Source: Antedon bifida
Lineage: Eukaryota; Echinodermata; Crinoidea; Comatulida; Antedonidae
Length of the DNA stretch: 64,000 nucleotides
Assembly: GCA_963402885.1 (NCBI GenBank)
Contig: OY727096.1
Span: forward strand, 10,583,820 to 10,647,819
Direction: 5' to 3'
The notes below the pieces were generated by a model. It worked only from the letters and a program-made list of their open reading frames with translations. It made no database searches and was not told the origin of the DNA. Below are positions 21,284 through 33,900 of this stretch, one piece after another (position 1 is the stretch's first letter; each line of letters begins with the position of its first letter). Made by a program: the position numbers and the translations under genes.

Positions 21284-23413
21284 AAGGCCAACAGCCATTA
21301 AGTCGCGTGCTACAATGCATAGTGATACCGGACCGACAGACAGACCGACCGACCGACATCGTGAACTATACTGACCGAAATTACTGAACATGTTTAAAAA
21401 TGTTGAAATGTTTAAAAACATTTATATTTTTTTAATTTACACGTGCGTAGCCTGTCACTTTTGACGTGCTCGTATAACGTAATTTCGAGTTGAAAAGTAA
21501 GTCAAGAAAACAGAAATCGGGCAAAAAGAGTGCGCAATAACATTTAACGTGCAGTGCGCGCGCAAAAATCTGCGCACTCATGGCAATTTTGTAAACGCTT
21601 AAAATTGCCTGAAACGTACTCTTATTTCATCGAAAATAAATTTTGAAAATTTTAAGCGCGCGTACGCATGCGTTACATGCGCTACGCACGTAATTGTATT
21701 GCCATATGATGATTTATGCCCTGAAATTTATGAGTACCAAATTTTATTTAATTGTGATTCATGGTTGTGAAGATATGATTACAAACGTGATTTCGTTAAA
21801 TCGTGCGTAGACCGCGTAATTTGTTATTGCGCACTGTGAAAACATAACCACATCGATTCCTGGCCATACGGAATATTCTGTGAAAAATTGACTTAGCTAG
21901 ATTAAACTGATATCAAGATAAGGTCAGAAAGCGATAAAACGCATAGTGATACCGGACCGACAGACAGACAGACAGACCGACAGACAGACAGACAGACCAA
22001 CCGACCGACATAGTGAACTATAGAGTCGCTTTCACGCGACTAAAAACCATGCAGTGATGACTTGAAGAAATTGGGAGGGCATGACATGCACCATACAGAA
22101 ATGTATGGTCTACTTACGAGCCCGACAAGACAGGTGATTACAGGTGATAAAATGATTCTATGATGGTACCGAAACGTCGATCTCTCTTTTTGTCAATAAA
22201 TTTTATATTGAAAATAAATGTAATTACAAAAATGTTTGTAAATTGTAGGCCTACCCTTTGGATTTAAAAAAAACATTAATTTTGCCAATGTTCGAAATCT
22301 GCCGCGATTGATCTACGCAAAGGTTTTTATGACCTTAAAGTAGCATTTTATGACCTGTAGTAGCCCTACATATGAGACAACAACTAGTTGTTGTCTCAGC
22401 CTACATGTAAAATATAAAATCAGAAAGGATACTTTACTAGGCCCAGGCCTTCTAGGCTTAATAGTAAACCCTATGATTTCCGACATTGATATAGGCCTAG
22501 GTAGGCCTATTGGTAGGCTAACCTTATAAGTGTATAACCTTATTAAGTGTAGTAGCTACAACGTGTAATCATGATCTATATACTCATCGTTGTCTACTTC
22601 TTGTGGGAATAAGAATACAGAAATAGACAAGGTACTTTTGTGGTTCATTTGTTCATGGTTATGTTTGCCTTGCGTCTACTTTTCAAAACGAGCGCTAGAG
22701 AGCAACAATACATAGCCATCAAATCCCGGATCAGGGATCTCAGTTTTCATTCAATTAGGCCCGGTGATTGGATGTGATGTGAATCACCAGGCACTACAAT
22801 TTAAATATAATCACATTGATAATTAAGGAGATTTATGAAGAAACCACTGCTTAGCCAAATTATATTAAAAACACGTTTGTTGTACTTGAAACAACAAGCG
22901 CGTTGAAAAATCGTTTGATGTCACCGTCAATGCATATCCTTCTATTCCTTAATCCATGGCCTCGGTCATTTGGGGTAGAAACCTCGCGTCTTCAAAGGGT
23001 TAATACATTTATATTACGCCCTTATCTTGCCATATCTTCAATATGGCAACATTGTATGGGTAAATGAATATCCAATACATTAAAAAACGTCATAAGTTAC
23101 AAAAAGTAATAGTTAGAATAATAACGAACTCAAAGTGTGATAACTGTAACCTAAATTACTCTTGGGAATAAAAAGACTGTCCGAACTAAACAAACTTTAC
23201 TAAAACCCACATCATAAGTGAGGTTTTTAAAACAGCTGGTTTATCTCAAAATGTACACCACACGCGCCCATTACATGTGTAAATTGTAAAGTACGAACGG
23301 TCTATGACACGAAAGAAAGAATGTTTTAAGCGGCTTACTTCAGATTTTATATAATAGAGATACACAATACATTTTCACCAATCTGCGTCTTCTTCTGGAT
23401 AATCACTACTGAT
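21284..23413. other. Intergenic repeats between LINE and gene B 3' end
   Basis: 21290-22045 is a dispersed-repeat block. It begins and ends with a 'catagtgataccggaccgac' unit plus (GACA/GACC)n runs at 21318-21360 and 21945-22015, closing with 'gtcgctttcacgcgactaaaaac'. A related end occurs at 49490-49557. 22374-22397 is a perfect 24 bp palindrome. The rest has TAGGCCTA words and no exon I can support. The 3' UTR of gene B should lie just left of 23414; no clear poly(A) signal was assigned. Confidence 0.5.
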
Positions 23414-23478
23414 TTAAAGGAGTCTTACTGGTTCATCATGGCTGAAACATTCCGTTTTAAGTTTCTTCACAAAATCAA
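23414..23478 (-). pseudogene. Gene B terminal exon (cytoplasmic tail)
   Basis: It follows acceptor TTTTTAG, completes a valine codon (phase 1) and encodes DFVKKLKTECFSHDEPVRLL then TAA at 23414-23416. The gene C counterpart (57376-57452) shares the KKLKT core and the RLL near the end. The similarity of these two small segments, against divergence of the intron between, is the evidence for the splice. The predicted cytoplasmic tail is ~25 residues with no signalling domain. Confidence 0.7.
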
Positions 23479-23591
23479 CTAAAAATAAAAACATTTTCAT
23501 TACTAAAAAAAATATTTTAATCAAAGTTTTGACCCTTCGTCCCTAACTATCAAAATAACTTTGCTTACTTACTTATTATAAAATATCTTAC

Positions 23592-25289
23592 CAATTACGA
23601 CAAGCATGATAGACACATTCAGCATGAGTAGAATGATTGGAGTAATCTTGTGAAGTAATTCGATGACATTATCTCCATTACCACTCTGGTCCAAGTTTAC
23701 AATCGCACCAATGGATAAATTGACAACGATGAAGGTAAGTGTCAACTGTTGAAATCTGTGTTCAGATTTCACTTTCATTGGTTCAAGATATAAATGTAAT
23801 ACAATAAAGATTACAGTGAAAAAGAGAGAGTAAGATAGGCTTGAAGACACGTCATCTCTTAAGTTTGCAATTAATGCCAACATAGCCTTGTTGTACAGCT
23901 CAAATGATTCCCAAAACCAAAATGTATGTTTATATTGTCCACAAAAGAACTGCACACCAATCATCCATTCGTTGCCGAGGGTTTCGTTATGCTGATAACG
24001 ACGTACATGATAATAGTATAACATAAGAACTATGACCAATGGAAAACCAATGATGTATGTTAAACCAACGTAAACAAGTGTTTTGTTAATTTGATATGTG
24101 GATCCACCATTTTTATCCAGATCAATTGAGTAGTCTGATGTTAGTACTGATTTTTTTACTGTACCATTTAATGTAACGTCGAATACACGAATGGACCATG
24201 GTCCCACCGCCATAATATCTGCACATGTGTTTGCATATGTAAGGTAAAGAAGCAACATCGACATAACGATACATTTGTCGCGCACGTGGCTCCTCATTAC
24301 TACGTCATGAAACTTGTTCCAGATGTACAGAGTAACGTAAATGACAGACATAATTACCACTATGACAAGTGGTGTAGCCATAGCAACGAGAAGCGACGAG
24401 TAAGCATTCCAAGATTCATGTAAACACTTTGGACTTAACATACTAATGTACCTTATGACGTCGAAGTATTGAAGTATTTGGCCAACATACTCAAAATTAG
24501 TATGCCAATGAATTTCTGTTACTTCTGATAGTATTCCTAAAGCCTGAAAATTAATAGCTATTTTTATATACGTTACAAATGAATCTATTTTAAAATGTTG
24601 ATTATCTGCATATGTTTTCTGCATTCTCCATATAAAGACAATCAATCCAACTATTGCCAAGGAAATACTGAGAAATACCATTACAGTCACAGCTGGCCCT
24701 TGACATTTATGACATGTGTTAAATAGCTCATAATGCCCGTTTGAACATGCAGCACAAAGCCAACCAGTGTATCCTTAGGCACAGGTTTCATTTAATTCTA
24801 ATCCAACAGCACAACTCTTTTCTCCTAGTGGACACATATGCACTTGTGGTAACGGACCTGTGTATACAGCATCTTTTAGTATGCTTGGATTTTCAACGGG
24901 AAAATTGTCATTTTGTAAATTGTTTATAAATTTGGTGTACGCCAATAAACAAGAGCTTCTGCTTTGATCTTCAACTACATTACAATCAACAGGAAAATCC
25001 CACGACCACCAGTAACCCCTTGTTAGATTCTGATACCCTCCGTTACAGGTAACACCCTTCGGGCATGGAAAGCATCGGCCAAAACGATCAGTTCTATGAA
25101 AATTATCAAGGCAATAACAAGCGTTTAGATTAGCAAATGTACTGGTATTGGTTCCAGATGGACACGTCTGGCAATCGGCAACGGACGCTGCTCCTGCATG
25201 ATTGGAGAAACTTCCAATAGGACATTGTTTGCAGGTTTCTGTATAATTGTTTCTCTCAATAACTCCTCTTCTATCTTGATAGAAGCCAC
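23592..25289 (-). pseudogene. Gene B large exon: GCC2/GCC3 repeats + ~8 membrane segments, nonsense mutation
   Basis: 1698 bp encoding 565 complete codons plus split codons at both ends, phase 1 on both sides. The first ~190 residues are cysteine-rich Eph-receptor-like repeats (CKQCPIGSFSNHAG, CQTCPSGT, CPKGVTC), then a YWWSWDF tryptophan motif and a lumenal-looking domain. After CAAC..C..C come about eight hydrophobic segments, starting near 24690 with VMVFLSISLAIVGLIVF. FWFWESFELYNKAMLALI precedes the last three. This layout resembles GCC2/GCC3 multi-pass proteins of invertebrates and protists, not class A GPCRs. TAA at 24775-24777 replaces the AAA lysine of gene C, just before the first membrane segment. 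Otherwise the frame is open. Donor ATTG|GTAAG at 23592 is conserved in C. Confidence 0.85.
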
Positions 25290-25432
25290 CTATAAAGAAG
25301 TATTAAATCCAGCAATAACAGCCACTGTTGATAATTCTATAGTTATAATTAATTAATACTAATCATATTCATATTATTATTATTAGCCTGTAGATGATCA
25401 TTGCAAAACATTTTTTTCCCAAAAATAAACAC

Positions 25433-26168
25433 GAAAACTCAGATCTCAGATATATCTGAGTTTTCTAGTTCCAAAATGGAAGTAGAAAACCCAGATCATC
25501 AAATGGATCGTTCCATTATTAATCAGAGGGTAGCTTGTTTGAAATACTATACTTATTGTAACTTGTAGTAGCGGCTTACGACTTAAATCATAAAGAAATG
25601 ATACAGCTTTTAAAATGTAGGCTTAGCATTTAGACCTAGCCTAGCTAAGCAAACTCAATTCAAGGCTCAACGTTTGGGCGCTATCGCGATGTATCGCGAA
25701 GAGTAGGCTTGACCCTACTAGGCTAGACGTTGTTAACTGGTACCCAAAATAACTCGTACCTATTCTCAACTTGGCTAACTCGTATCGCAACCAACTCGTA
25801 CATACTTAATATTTAAAGCTACATTTTACGGTAACTTGCACTGTATTTTCTTTATAATTTAAGCCATCGGCCGTTTCTACATGTTACAATATTAATAAAA
25901 AATCGTACACAGTAATCAGTTTTAATAATACTCTAGTATTTCAAATGACCTTCTGATTAATAATAGAATGATCCAAATGACCTACCAACCAATCATTTGA
26001 TGATCTGAGTTGTCTAGTTCCATTATGGAACTAGAAAACTCAGACATTGATATCTGAACTTTCTAGATCTAGAAAAGTCAGATATCTGAGTTTTCTAGAT
26101 TTAGAAAAGTCACATATCTGAGTTTTCTAGATCTAGAAAACTCAGATATATCTGAGATCTGAGTTTTC
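25433..26168. mobile_element. Foldback / long-TIR MITE in gene B intron
   Basis: The ends are exact inverted repeats over ~28 bp (GAAAACTCAGATCTCAGATA... at left, its reverse complement ending GATCTGAGTTTTC at right). Further inverted matches lie inside ('atcatcaaatggatcgttcc' against the right arm). The right arm is a stack of TCAGATATCTGA and TCTAGATCTAGA palindromes. About 736 bp, no coding capacity, between exons 25289 and 26226. Confidence 0.7.
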
Positions 26169-26225
26169 TAGACACCCTAATCTCCAAGCTGAATACAAAA
26201 ATATTGAAGTACGTTCGTACATTAC

Positions 26226-26413
26226 CTGGAGGGCACTTTAGACAGATATAATTGTGTTCATTATATATCTTGTATGTCCCTTCCTTACAAGGACTGCACT
26301 TGAAGGTTTTCGGATGTATAGGCCTACAAGACAATCCAGTTCCTCTAACAATGATCATTATTAAGTCCTCTCTAATGTTTATATCGATTTCTGTATCTTC
26401 TGTAACACAAACA
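26226..26413 (-). pseudogene. Gene B exon: junction between LRRs and GCC2/GCC3 region
   Basis: 188 bp, acceptor TTTTTCTAG, donor GTAATG. It enters in phase 2 and leaves in phase 1. It starts with VCVTEDTEIDINIREDL and ends with a GCC2/3 unit, KCSPCKEGTYK...CLKCPPG, that continues in the next exon with GGFYQD. Open and undamaged. The ATG inside (MIIVRG) is not a start. Confidence 0.75.
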
Positions 26414-26606
26414 CTAGAAAAACAATACAGCTACATACATTCTGTGCTTTTACTTAACGTTAAAAGACTAATTATGTATTAATAGATCATATCAAAATGC
26501 ATTGCTGGTAAAAATAGTTCACCAACTTTGCAAAGTTGAAACCCTCTAGGCTACGTAACCTAATACATTACATTATCATTATGAAATGTGTATTTCAGCT
26601 ATTTAC

Positions 26607-26666
26607 GTTTTAACGGGTTTTCCAATGTATGTAGGAATTGACCTGAGTCCACCACAGTTAAGATAT
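26607..26666 (-). pseudogene. Gene B exon: last LRR / cap
   Basis: 60 bp encoding YLNCGGLRSIPTYIGKPVKT, an LRR-like unit with a cysteine in a C-GL-SIP cap pattern. Donor GTAAAT, acceptor TATTCAG. In frame. Confidence 0.7.
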
Positions 26667-26834
26667 CTGAATACAGACAAGAATAAGTGAATTACAGTTA
26701 AGTATAAATAACACATGGTTGGCAAATTGTACAATATTGATTGGAACAATATGACAAAGATTAATATTTTTCCTAATATAATAAGAATGATATCATAATT
26801 TCTAAATAAATAAAAAACATTCCGGTCAACGTAC

Positions 26835-26906
26835 ATTGTTCCATTTTCGACCATTTGTGACAACGCATTTTCTCCGATCTTGTTTAACTTATTGTTAAAT
26901 AAATAT
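26835..26906 (-). pseudogene. Gene B exon (LRR)
   Basis: 72 bp beginning YLFNNKLNKIGENALSQMVE. Donor GTACGT, acceptor TTTTTAG, phase 2 at both ends. Undamaged. Confidence 0.7.
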
Positions 26907-27066
26907 CTAAAAATAATGGAAATAAAACCGTTTTTATCCGTTTTTTATATATATAAATATCAATTATTCAAAAAATATACAAACGTTATGTTATGTATGA
27001 TATATATTAAACTTCAACAAACGGTTCTTTATTGTTTTACATTAGTACAGTAGTAAACAATCTTAC

Positions 27067-27141
27067 ACGTATTCCAGCGTTGTGCCATTCGTTTTGAATG
27101 TCTCATATGAAATGTTTGTAATTCCATTCCCATAAAGAAAT
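27067..27141 (-). pseudogene. Gene B exon (LRR)
   Basis: 75 bp beginning FLYGNGITNISYETFKTNGT. Donor GTAAGA, acceptor TTTTTTTAG. Undamaged, phase 2. Confidence 0.75.
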
Positions 27142-27333
27142 CTAAAAAAATTAAGGGAAACAAATGTAACTAGTTTTCTGTTTTGACTTTGGAAAACCAA
27201 TTAAACCTAAACTTAACTTAAAACGATAAAAAGTACTATACGTCAACAATAAAAACTATAACGTTGTGTCCTAACGTAGTTCTATAATAGCACAATGCAC
27301 AGCACAGAAAAATGATGTATACAACTGACTTAC

Positions 27334-27397
27334 AGTAAACGAAGATTAGTTAAATGCCCCTTCTTCGATAAAAGTAATATTGTTGCCTATAAGCATT
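27334..27397 (-). pseudogene. Gene B exon (LRR), broken
   Basis: Good acceptor (TTGTTTCAG) and donor (GTAAGT) enclose 64 bp, not a multiple of three. The frame reads MLIGNNITFIEEGAFN then TAA, where other repeats have the end of the LRR. A small deletion in the second half is inferred. With symmetric neighbours, skipping it would keep the frame. Confidence 0.65.
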
Positions 27398-27993
27398 CTG
27401 AAACAATATTATACAGTATTTCTTAGGTCGATGTGAATACGTATTGATACATAATTAAAAATCATACAGAAAAATACCGTTAAAAACCTTAACGTTAAAC
27501 TTTCAGCTTAGCATTTGGACTAAGCCAATATGCCTAACACTATCTAGGCTCATAGAGTAGTAAGGCTTAGTTATAGCGAGTAGGCCTAAGTCTAGCATTT
27601 TTTTTTACAAATCTGTCGTAATTCACATCACTCTAACTTGTTATACAAGCAACTCTTAGTCGAAACTAATGGTGCTGGCATAAAAAGTTAAAAATTATTA
27701 GGTACAAGTTGGTGTGGATACGAGTTAATTGAGGTACGAATTAGCCAAGTTGGGTACGAGTTTGCATGGGTAGACCTACGAGTTAGTTTGAATACGAGTT
27801 CACCAGTACCCATCTAGCCTATAGTTAGCCTAGGCCCACTAATTGCGATAGAGGCACACACTCTAAGTCTTGAATCAAGTGTGCTTAGCTAGGCTAGGCC
27901 TAAATGCTAAGCCAACATTTAAAAGGTAACACTTACAGTATTTTCTTTATGATATATTATTTAATGAGATTTGCATTGCCATTTGCTTAGAAT

Positions 27994-28010
27994 GTATTAT
28001 CATTATCATT

Positions 28011-28045
<35 letters not shown>

Positions 28046-28059
28046 TATTATTATTATTT
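27994..28059. repeat. (ATC)n/(ATT)n microsatellite
   Basis: About 66 bp of ATT/ATC/ATT trinucleotide repeats inside the long intron of gene B. Confidence 0.9.
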
Positions 28060-28452
28060 ATTCTAAGATAGTCATGTAAAATGCATTAAAAGAATTAACT
28101 GTCTTCAATACCATATTCTATTTATCCTATCTTATCTTCCGTGAATGGTATATGATCAACTTATTGTACAATTGTAATAGTAACATTGTTCCATAACATT
28201 GTTTTTCTGTTAGAACGGCAACATTAGGAATGTTCAATCGAAATTTTTCAGGTGGTAAAATTCAACTTACGTCCGTATTTTACCTCTAAATGTGGTGCTC
28301 TATAGACAGTAATGTGCTGTTGGAGCCGACATTACTATTGAATATTGCTTGTTTTATTCGTAGAAAAATTAATAATCAAGTCAATCAAAATGTATTCATA
28401 AATCAAAATATCTTGCTGGAAAACCGTATATAATTAACAGAAAAAGTAATTA

Positions 28453-28700
28453 GACCGGGCGCCCAGATAATTTATTCATGTGAAAAGCCACATAAGGTTT
28501 GATGGGCTGATTATGTAGATATAATGGCTAATAATAATCAATATTGTTATCGGGCCTGTAAACATTTTCCCTGGGGACAGCAAATAGGATGGGTAAAAAA
28601 TGGATTTAATCATGTGAAAAGCCACACGGATAAAAGTTGTTGGACATTGTCCGCATATGTGTATAGAATGTTAAAAAGCAATGACAGCAACTTTATCCTG
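28453..28700. repeat. Left arm of inverted repeat
   Basis: Matches the inverse of 40391-40646 with scattered substitutions and small gaps. The open frame 28524-28769 lies mostly inside it and is not a gene. 28700-30044, between this arm and the LTR element, has no gene I recognise. Confidence 0.75.
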
Positions 28701-30044
28701 TTAGTTAGTAGAGTAGTTAACGCCATAAAAATAGCTATCCAAGTTGTGCATTTTATTACCAAAGCATGAAACTTGCCACAAAGTTTCTTTGATGTATATA
28801 GATTCAAAATATCGGGGGGTGCCAAGTGTACAACGTCCGGTATGGCGGGCTTGATTTCAAAATGGCCACCATAAGAACAAAAAGTGTTTATATCTTGGCA
28901 ACTATAAACAGTAGAGACTTGATTCTGGTTTTGAATTATTCACAAACTACATATTTCTCTTTGTTCTAATGAAAAGTTTTGTAAAATAATGACCGGAAAT
29001 GACGTTTCTTCCAGTTTTACCTTTGACTACTTATTTGTATATCTCGATAACTACTGATCATTTTCAATCGATTTCAGAATAGAGACATTTATATTTGTAG
29101 TAATAAAACATTTTCACATAAAATGACTGGAAATACAATTTATGACCTTATATAACTTGTATAACGTATATAATTATGTGAACATACTGTGTGTGGTTTA
29201 CACTGGTATAAATGCACCTAATTTCTTTAACCGAAATAAATGACACTTAATGCAAAAATGACCAGGAATTATTATTTTGAATTTTGGACTTTTGATCTGA
29301 TAGGATAGGCGTAAAGTATGACAGATCACTGAGAAACAGTAATCTCAGTTCTTACAATCAGGATACATCCACATAGGAACTAGTGATGTACAGAACAGTT
29401 AGGCTTTATGCATACATCTTCCATCCACACTTTTGCAGGTCTCAACATTCTTTCGACACTTCTGGAAGATGATGTGGGGAACAAATCCATTGCCATCAAC
29501 TTTCCCTTTCCATCCCCATCTTGTAAATGTAATAGCTTCTGCACATTAAGTCCCCATCTTAGCCTGTGTATAAATGATTCTTTCGTATATAATATACCTT
29601 TTTACATTTGGCTCATCTATACCGACTTGTTTTCTAAACTGTATCAATAAGTAGATGCCATTTGTAAATATTTTGATGTAAAGTAGCATTCTTTCGTTGG
29701 CCTCTTTGATGTTGCCTATGAGACAAGGTCGGCAGTTCTCATTTTCATGAGTTGAGAAAACACCGTCTTTCAAAGTCCTTACTACAGTTTGTCAGAAACT
29801 CAGATAATTCTTGTTCATTTTTGTTGCATCTAACAAATTGTACTCCATTTTTATGGTAGTGGGCCCTTGCTGTAAACCTTTCATCAGAATCCTTTTCCTC
29901 GATTTTCTCTAATCATTCATCATTCTCAAATCCAAACCAAATCAATTCGTAAAAGACATCTCAATAAGTAACTATTCGAGTTATCCTCAAATGAGTGACA
30001 TGGACCTACAATATACTGTTCTATACAAAAACATTTTATGCATC

Positions 30045-30859
30045 TGTCGTGGTTCGGGAATCCTTAATATTGATTTGCTAGGTTTAGACCATTAAGGTTT
30101 GGTTTGTGAAGCCATGTATCCCATGCAACAAAACAATACGCAAGATGAGGCTGCATTTACTCTGTATCATTTATTTCTCTAAACAGGAACAAACCCTGTA
30201 TAAAACAACGTCATAATTATTATTTTTCCAGCAGTGTAATATAATTCAACAATAAAAACAATCACAAGCAAGCTTACTATAATATGGTCACTTCACTAAT
30301 TATCAATTAGTATTACTGTATATAACATTAGTATTACTGTATATAACATTTAACGAACTTATACCTGGATCCAATACACCAATTTCATACTACTAATCAC
30401 ATCAACCTGGTAAGTTATCCAATTAACTTCAACATGGTATGTGATACAACTAACTTCAACATGTATGCTATCTAATAAGACAAAGCTGTATATCAAAGAG
30501 AAATTATAAACAGTGAATTCATTGTCGTTACAAATAATGAACGATAACAACTTAACTCGGTTATGCACATGGAGTAATACTGTAAAACATTATGGTTGTA
30601 TAGAAAATAATTATCTACTCACAGTATTGGCGAGAATCCACACTTAAAAGAAATACAGTATATAACATGTCTTACTCAGACAACAACTAAAACAACTTCT
30701 GCAGAACCAACGCTCACGCAGCCTATTCGATATAATCATTCACCTGATATGCAAATACGCCCGCGAATACCAGTAGTGAACAATAGCAATGCAATGCAAT
30801 ATATTGCGCCACCAATAATGTAGGTATAAGAAACTTCGGAAGCTTTCCGATCCATTACA
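30045..30859 (-). repeat. 3' LTR
   Basis: 815 bp copy of 36273-37087. It contains a small open frame (30359-30568) that occurs unchanged in the other LTR and looks incidental. Confidence 0.95.
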
Positions 30860-30910
30860 ATTTCCCCGCTTGGATGCCCTTTTGACCCAAAAGGAGCGAA
30901 ACAAACAAAT

Positions 30911-33900
30911 TTATTTTTGAAGAGTGGACATGGGTAAACGATATCGATTTTTGTGAACACCTTTTGTAGAACGAGATGATCGCCTTGGAATTACTCCCGA
31001 ATCATCACGCTCAACATCTATTTGTTTATCAGAATTCACATCTACAACAATCTTAAAACTTTCAACATCATCGTCAGATTCAGACTCACAACTTTCATCT
31101 TTATAGTTTACATCCGCTTCTAGACCATCATACGGCAACCACTCATTCCAATCAAAATGTACCGGTTCTTCCACCACACTCCTAGGATCTGATCGCAATC
31201 GTCTGCGGTTAACATAATTCAAAGGACCCCCAACTGCAGAGCGGATACCAAAAACGTCTGCTTCTTTGTTAATAGTCTCAACAATATATGAGTGCTCCTC
31301 GAACTTATTAGCCAATTTATGTCTAGTATTAAAATGTCTTCGGCGAAGTAAAACCCGATCACCAATTTCTAATATTTCCTTCGGAGAACAAGACTTATAA
31401 CGATGCTCTTCTTTAGCTGCTGCTGATTTGATTCTACGTGAAACCACTTCATATGCCCTCTTCATGAGATCAGCTTCTTTAGTCAAATAATCCTCAGACC
31501 AATCTTGTTCCGCACCTCCAATAAAGTGATCTAATGGAATTAATGGTTCACGACCAAACATAAGAAGATACGGTGTTACACCTGTAACGGTATGAGGGGT
31601 GGAATTATACATAAACACAATATGCTGCAGCAATTCGGGCCATTTGTGTCGATCTTTCGGGCTTAAAGAACGCAATAAACTGCATAAGGTCTTGTTGAAA
31701 CGTTCGCACTGCCCATTACCTGCAGGCCAATACGCCGTAGTGCGAGATTTTGTCATGCCATAAAGACTACATATACCTCGAATAATTTTACCCTCAAAGG
31801 ATCTACCTTGATCCGAATGTAACCGTGCTGGCACACCATAATGGGAAAACCAATTATCTCTCAATACACGAGCCACTGTATCAGCCGTCTGATCTTTACA
31901 TGGGACCGCTAGTGAAAACTTACTAAACACATCAGTCATAACAAGAATGTCCTCATAGCCTCCCTTTCCACGATCCATCTTTAAGAAATCTATAGCAAGA
32001 ATCTCTTCAGGACGAAAGGCTAGAATATGACGAAGAGGGGGTTTGACCGTTGGTGTAGGGACTTTACTAGATACACAACTAAAACACTTGGAAATATGCG
32101 TACGTACATCACCGTTCATACCTGGCCAGAAACATCGACGCTTTAGAAGTTGTATAGTCCGTTGAACTCCTTGATGAGCCCATTTATCATGACATAAATC
32201 TATAAAAAGATTGCGCAAATTAGTAGGCACTAACAATTGATGAATTTTACCATGGATATCTTCATTGATCTCTCTATACAGAACTCCACAAATCTCTCTA
32301 TAACTTGTCCACTGTCTCAACCAGCCCAACATTCTAGAATTATCTGTATTGTAGCGGTCACCAGGACACCATTTTTCCATCCATAATTTCCAGATTTCTC
32401 CCAATTCCCTATCTTTCTTCTGACATTCTGCCAACTGCTCATGAGAGTAAGAAGGAAAAATAGACAATGCCTTGTTAATACTACGTGATGATTGATCAAT
32501 CTCAATACATGGTTTACACTTATTAATTGAGGGATGAGAATCAACATATATATTAAGACATGAAGCGATAACTCCTAGATCTGACTTAAAATCTGTACAC
32601 ACGCTAATCGGACGACGACTTAAAGTATCGGCACATTTGTTGCTAGAACCTGGCTTATATTTGATTTCAATATCGAACATAGCTAACTGAGAGACCCATC
32701 TCATTTCTGTAGCGCCAAGCTTTGCAGTTTTTAAATGCGCTAAAGGATTATGATCAGTAAAAATGGTAACCTTTGAACCCTGAATGTAAGAAGCGAATTT
32801 ATCCACCACTGCCCATTTTAGCCCCAACAACTCCAACTTAAAACTCGATAAATCAGGGTATCGGCATTCAGCACCACGAAGACTTCTACTTGCATAAGCA
32901 ATTGGATGAAGAGAACCATTAGAGTCCTGCAACAAGCAAGCACCTAAACCTTTCAAACTGGCATCTACTTCAATAACAAATGGTTCATCAAATTTGGGAT
33001 ATACAAGAACTGGGGGTTTAGTTAAAGCATTTTTTAATTCAACAAATGCAGCTTCTTCAATTTCAGTCCAACGAAACCTGTGGGCCTTCCCCGCTTGTGT
33101 GTCAGACAACCGGGTTACCAAATGCAAAGGCGCAGCAATTTTGGCATAATTACAAATAAACTTTCGATAGTATGAAGAGAGTCCCAGAAATGATTTAAGT
33201 TCAGTAATGCTTTTTGGCGTTGGCCAGGTCAGTATCTTTTCTATTTTCCCATAGTCTACAGCAACTCCAGCAGATGAAATAACATGACCCAAATAGGTTA
33301 CCTCCGTCTTAAAGAAATCGCACTTCTTGCCCTTAACCTTTAACCCATACTTATACAATCTAGACAACACATTTTCTAATCTAGATAAATGTTGTTTAAA
33401 CGAAGAAGAAAATATCAAAATGTCATCCAAGTACAACACAATCTGAGTCAAATTCATGTCGCCTAATACATATTCCATTACACGTTGAAATGTTCCCGGG
33501 CTATTAGACAGACCCTGCGGCATACGAACAAATTCATACAGTCCCCAAGGAACCCTAAATGCAGTTTTATTAATGGATTCGTCTGCCATTATAATTTGGA
33601 AAAATCCATGAGATAAATCTAAGGTAGAAAAATAACAAGACCCAGTGAGTACTTCTAAAACCTCATCAATGCGTGGTAGGGGAAATGAATCTTTCAACGT
33701 TTGGAAATTCAACTTCCTATAATCAACGCACATGCGCAAAGACCCGTCTTTCTTTTTGACCAACACAATGGGACTTGCAAATTCGCTCTTGGACGGCCTA
33801 ATTATTCCCTGGTCTAACATTTCTTGTAACATAGACTTAACACTTGATATAGAATGAGGAGGAATACGACGATATGGTAGTCTAATTGGAGTTTCATCTT

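Noticed and set aside
23569..24690. Independent 373-residue membrane protein starting at 24690
   Set aside because: The methionine is only the first after the nonsense codon. Homology with C continues upstream through the GCC2/3 repeats, and the true exon ends at the donor at 23592, not at 23569.
23592..25289. Classical LRR-type GPCR (rhodopsin-like) membrane domain
   Set aside because: There is no DRY or NPxxY motif, and there are about eight hydrophobic segments preceded by GCC2/3 repeats. The pattern resembles GCC2/3 multi-pass proteins instead.
30359..30568. 69-codon gene in the LTR
   Set aside because: It is repeated unchanged in both LTRs, with no recognisable domain. Most likely chance.
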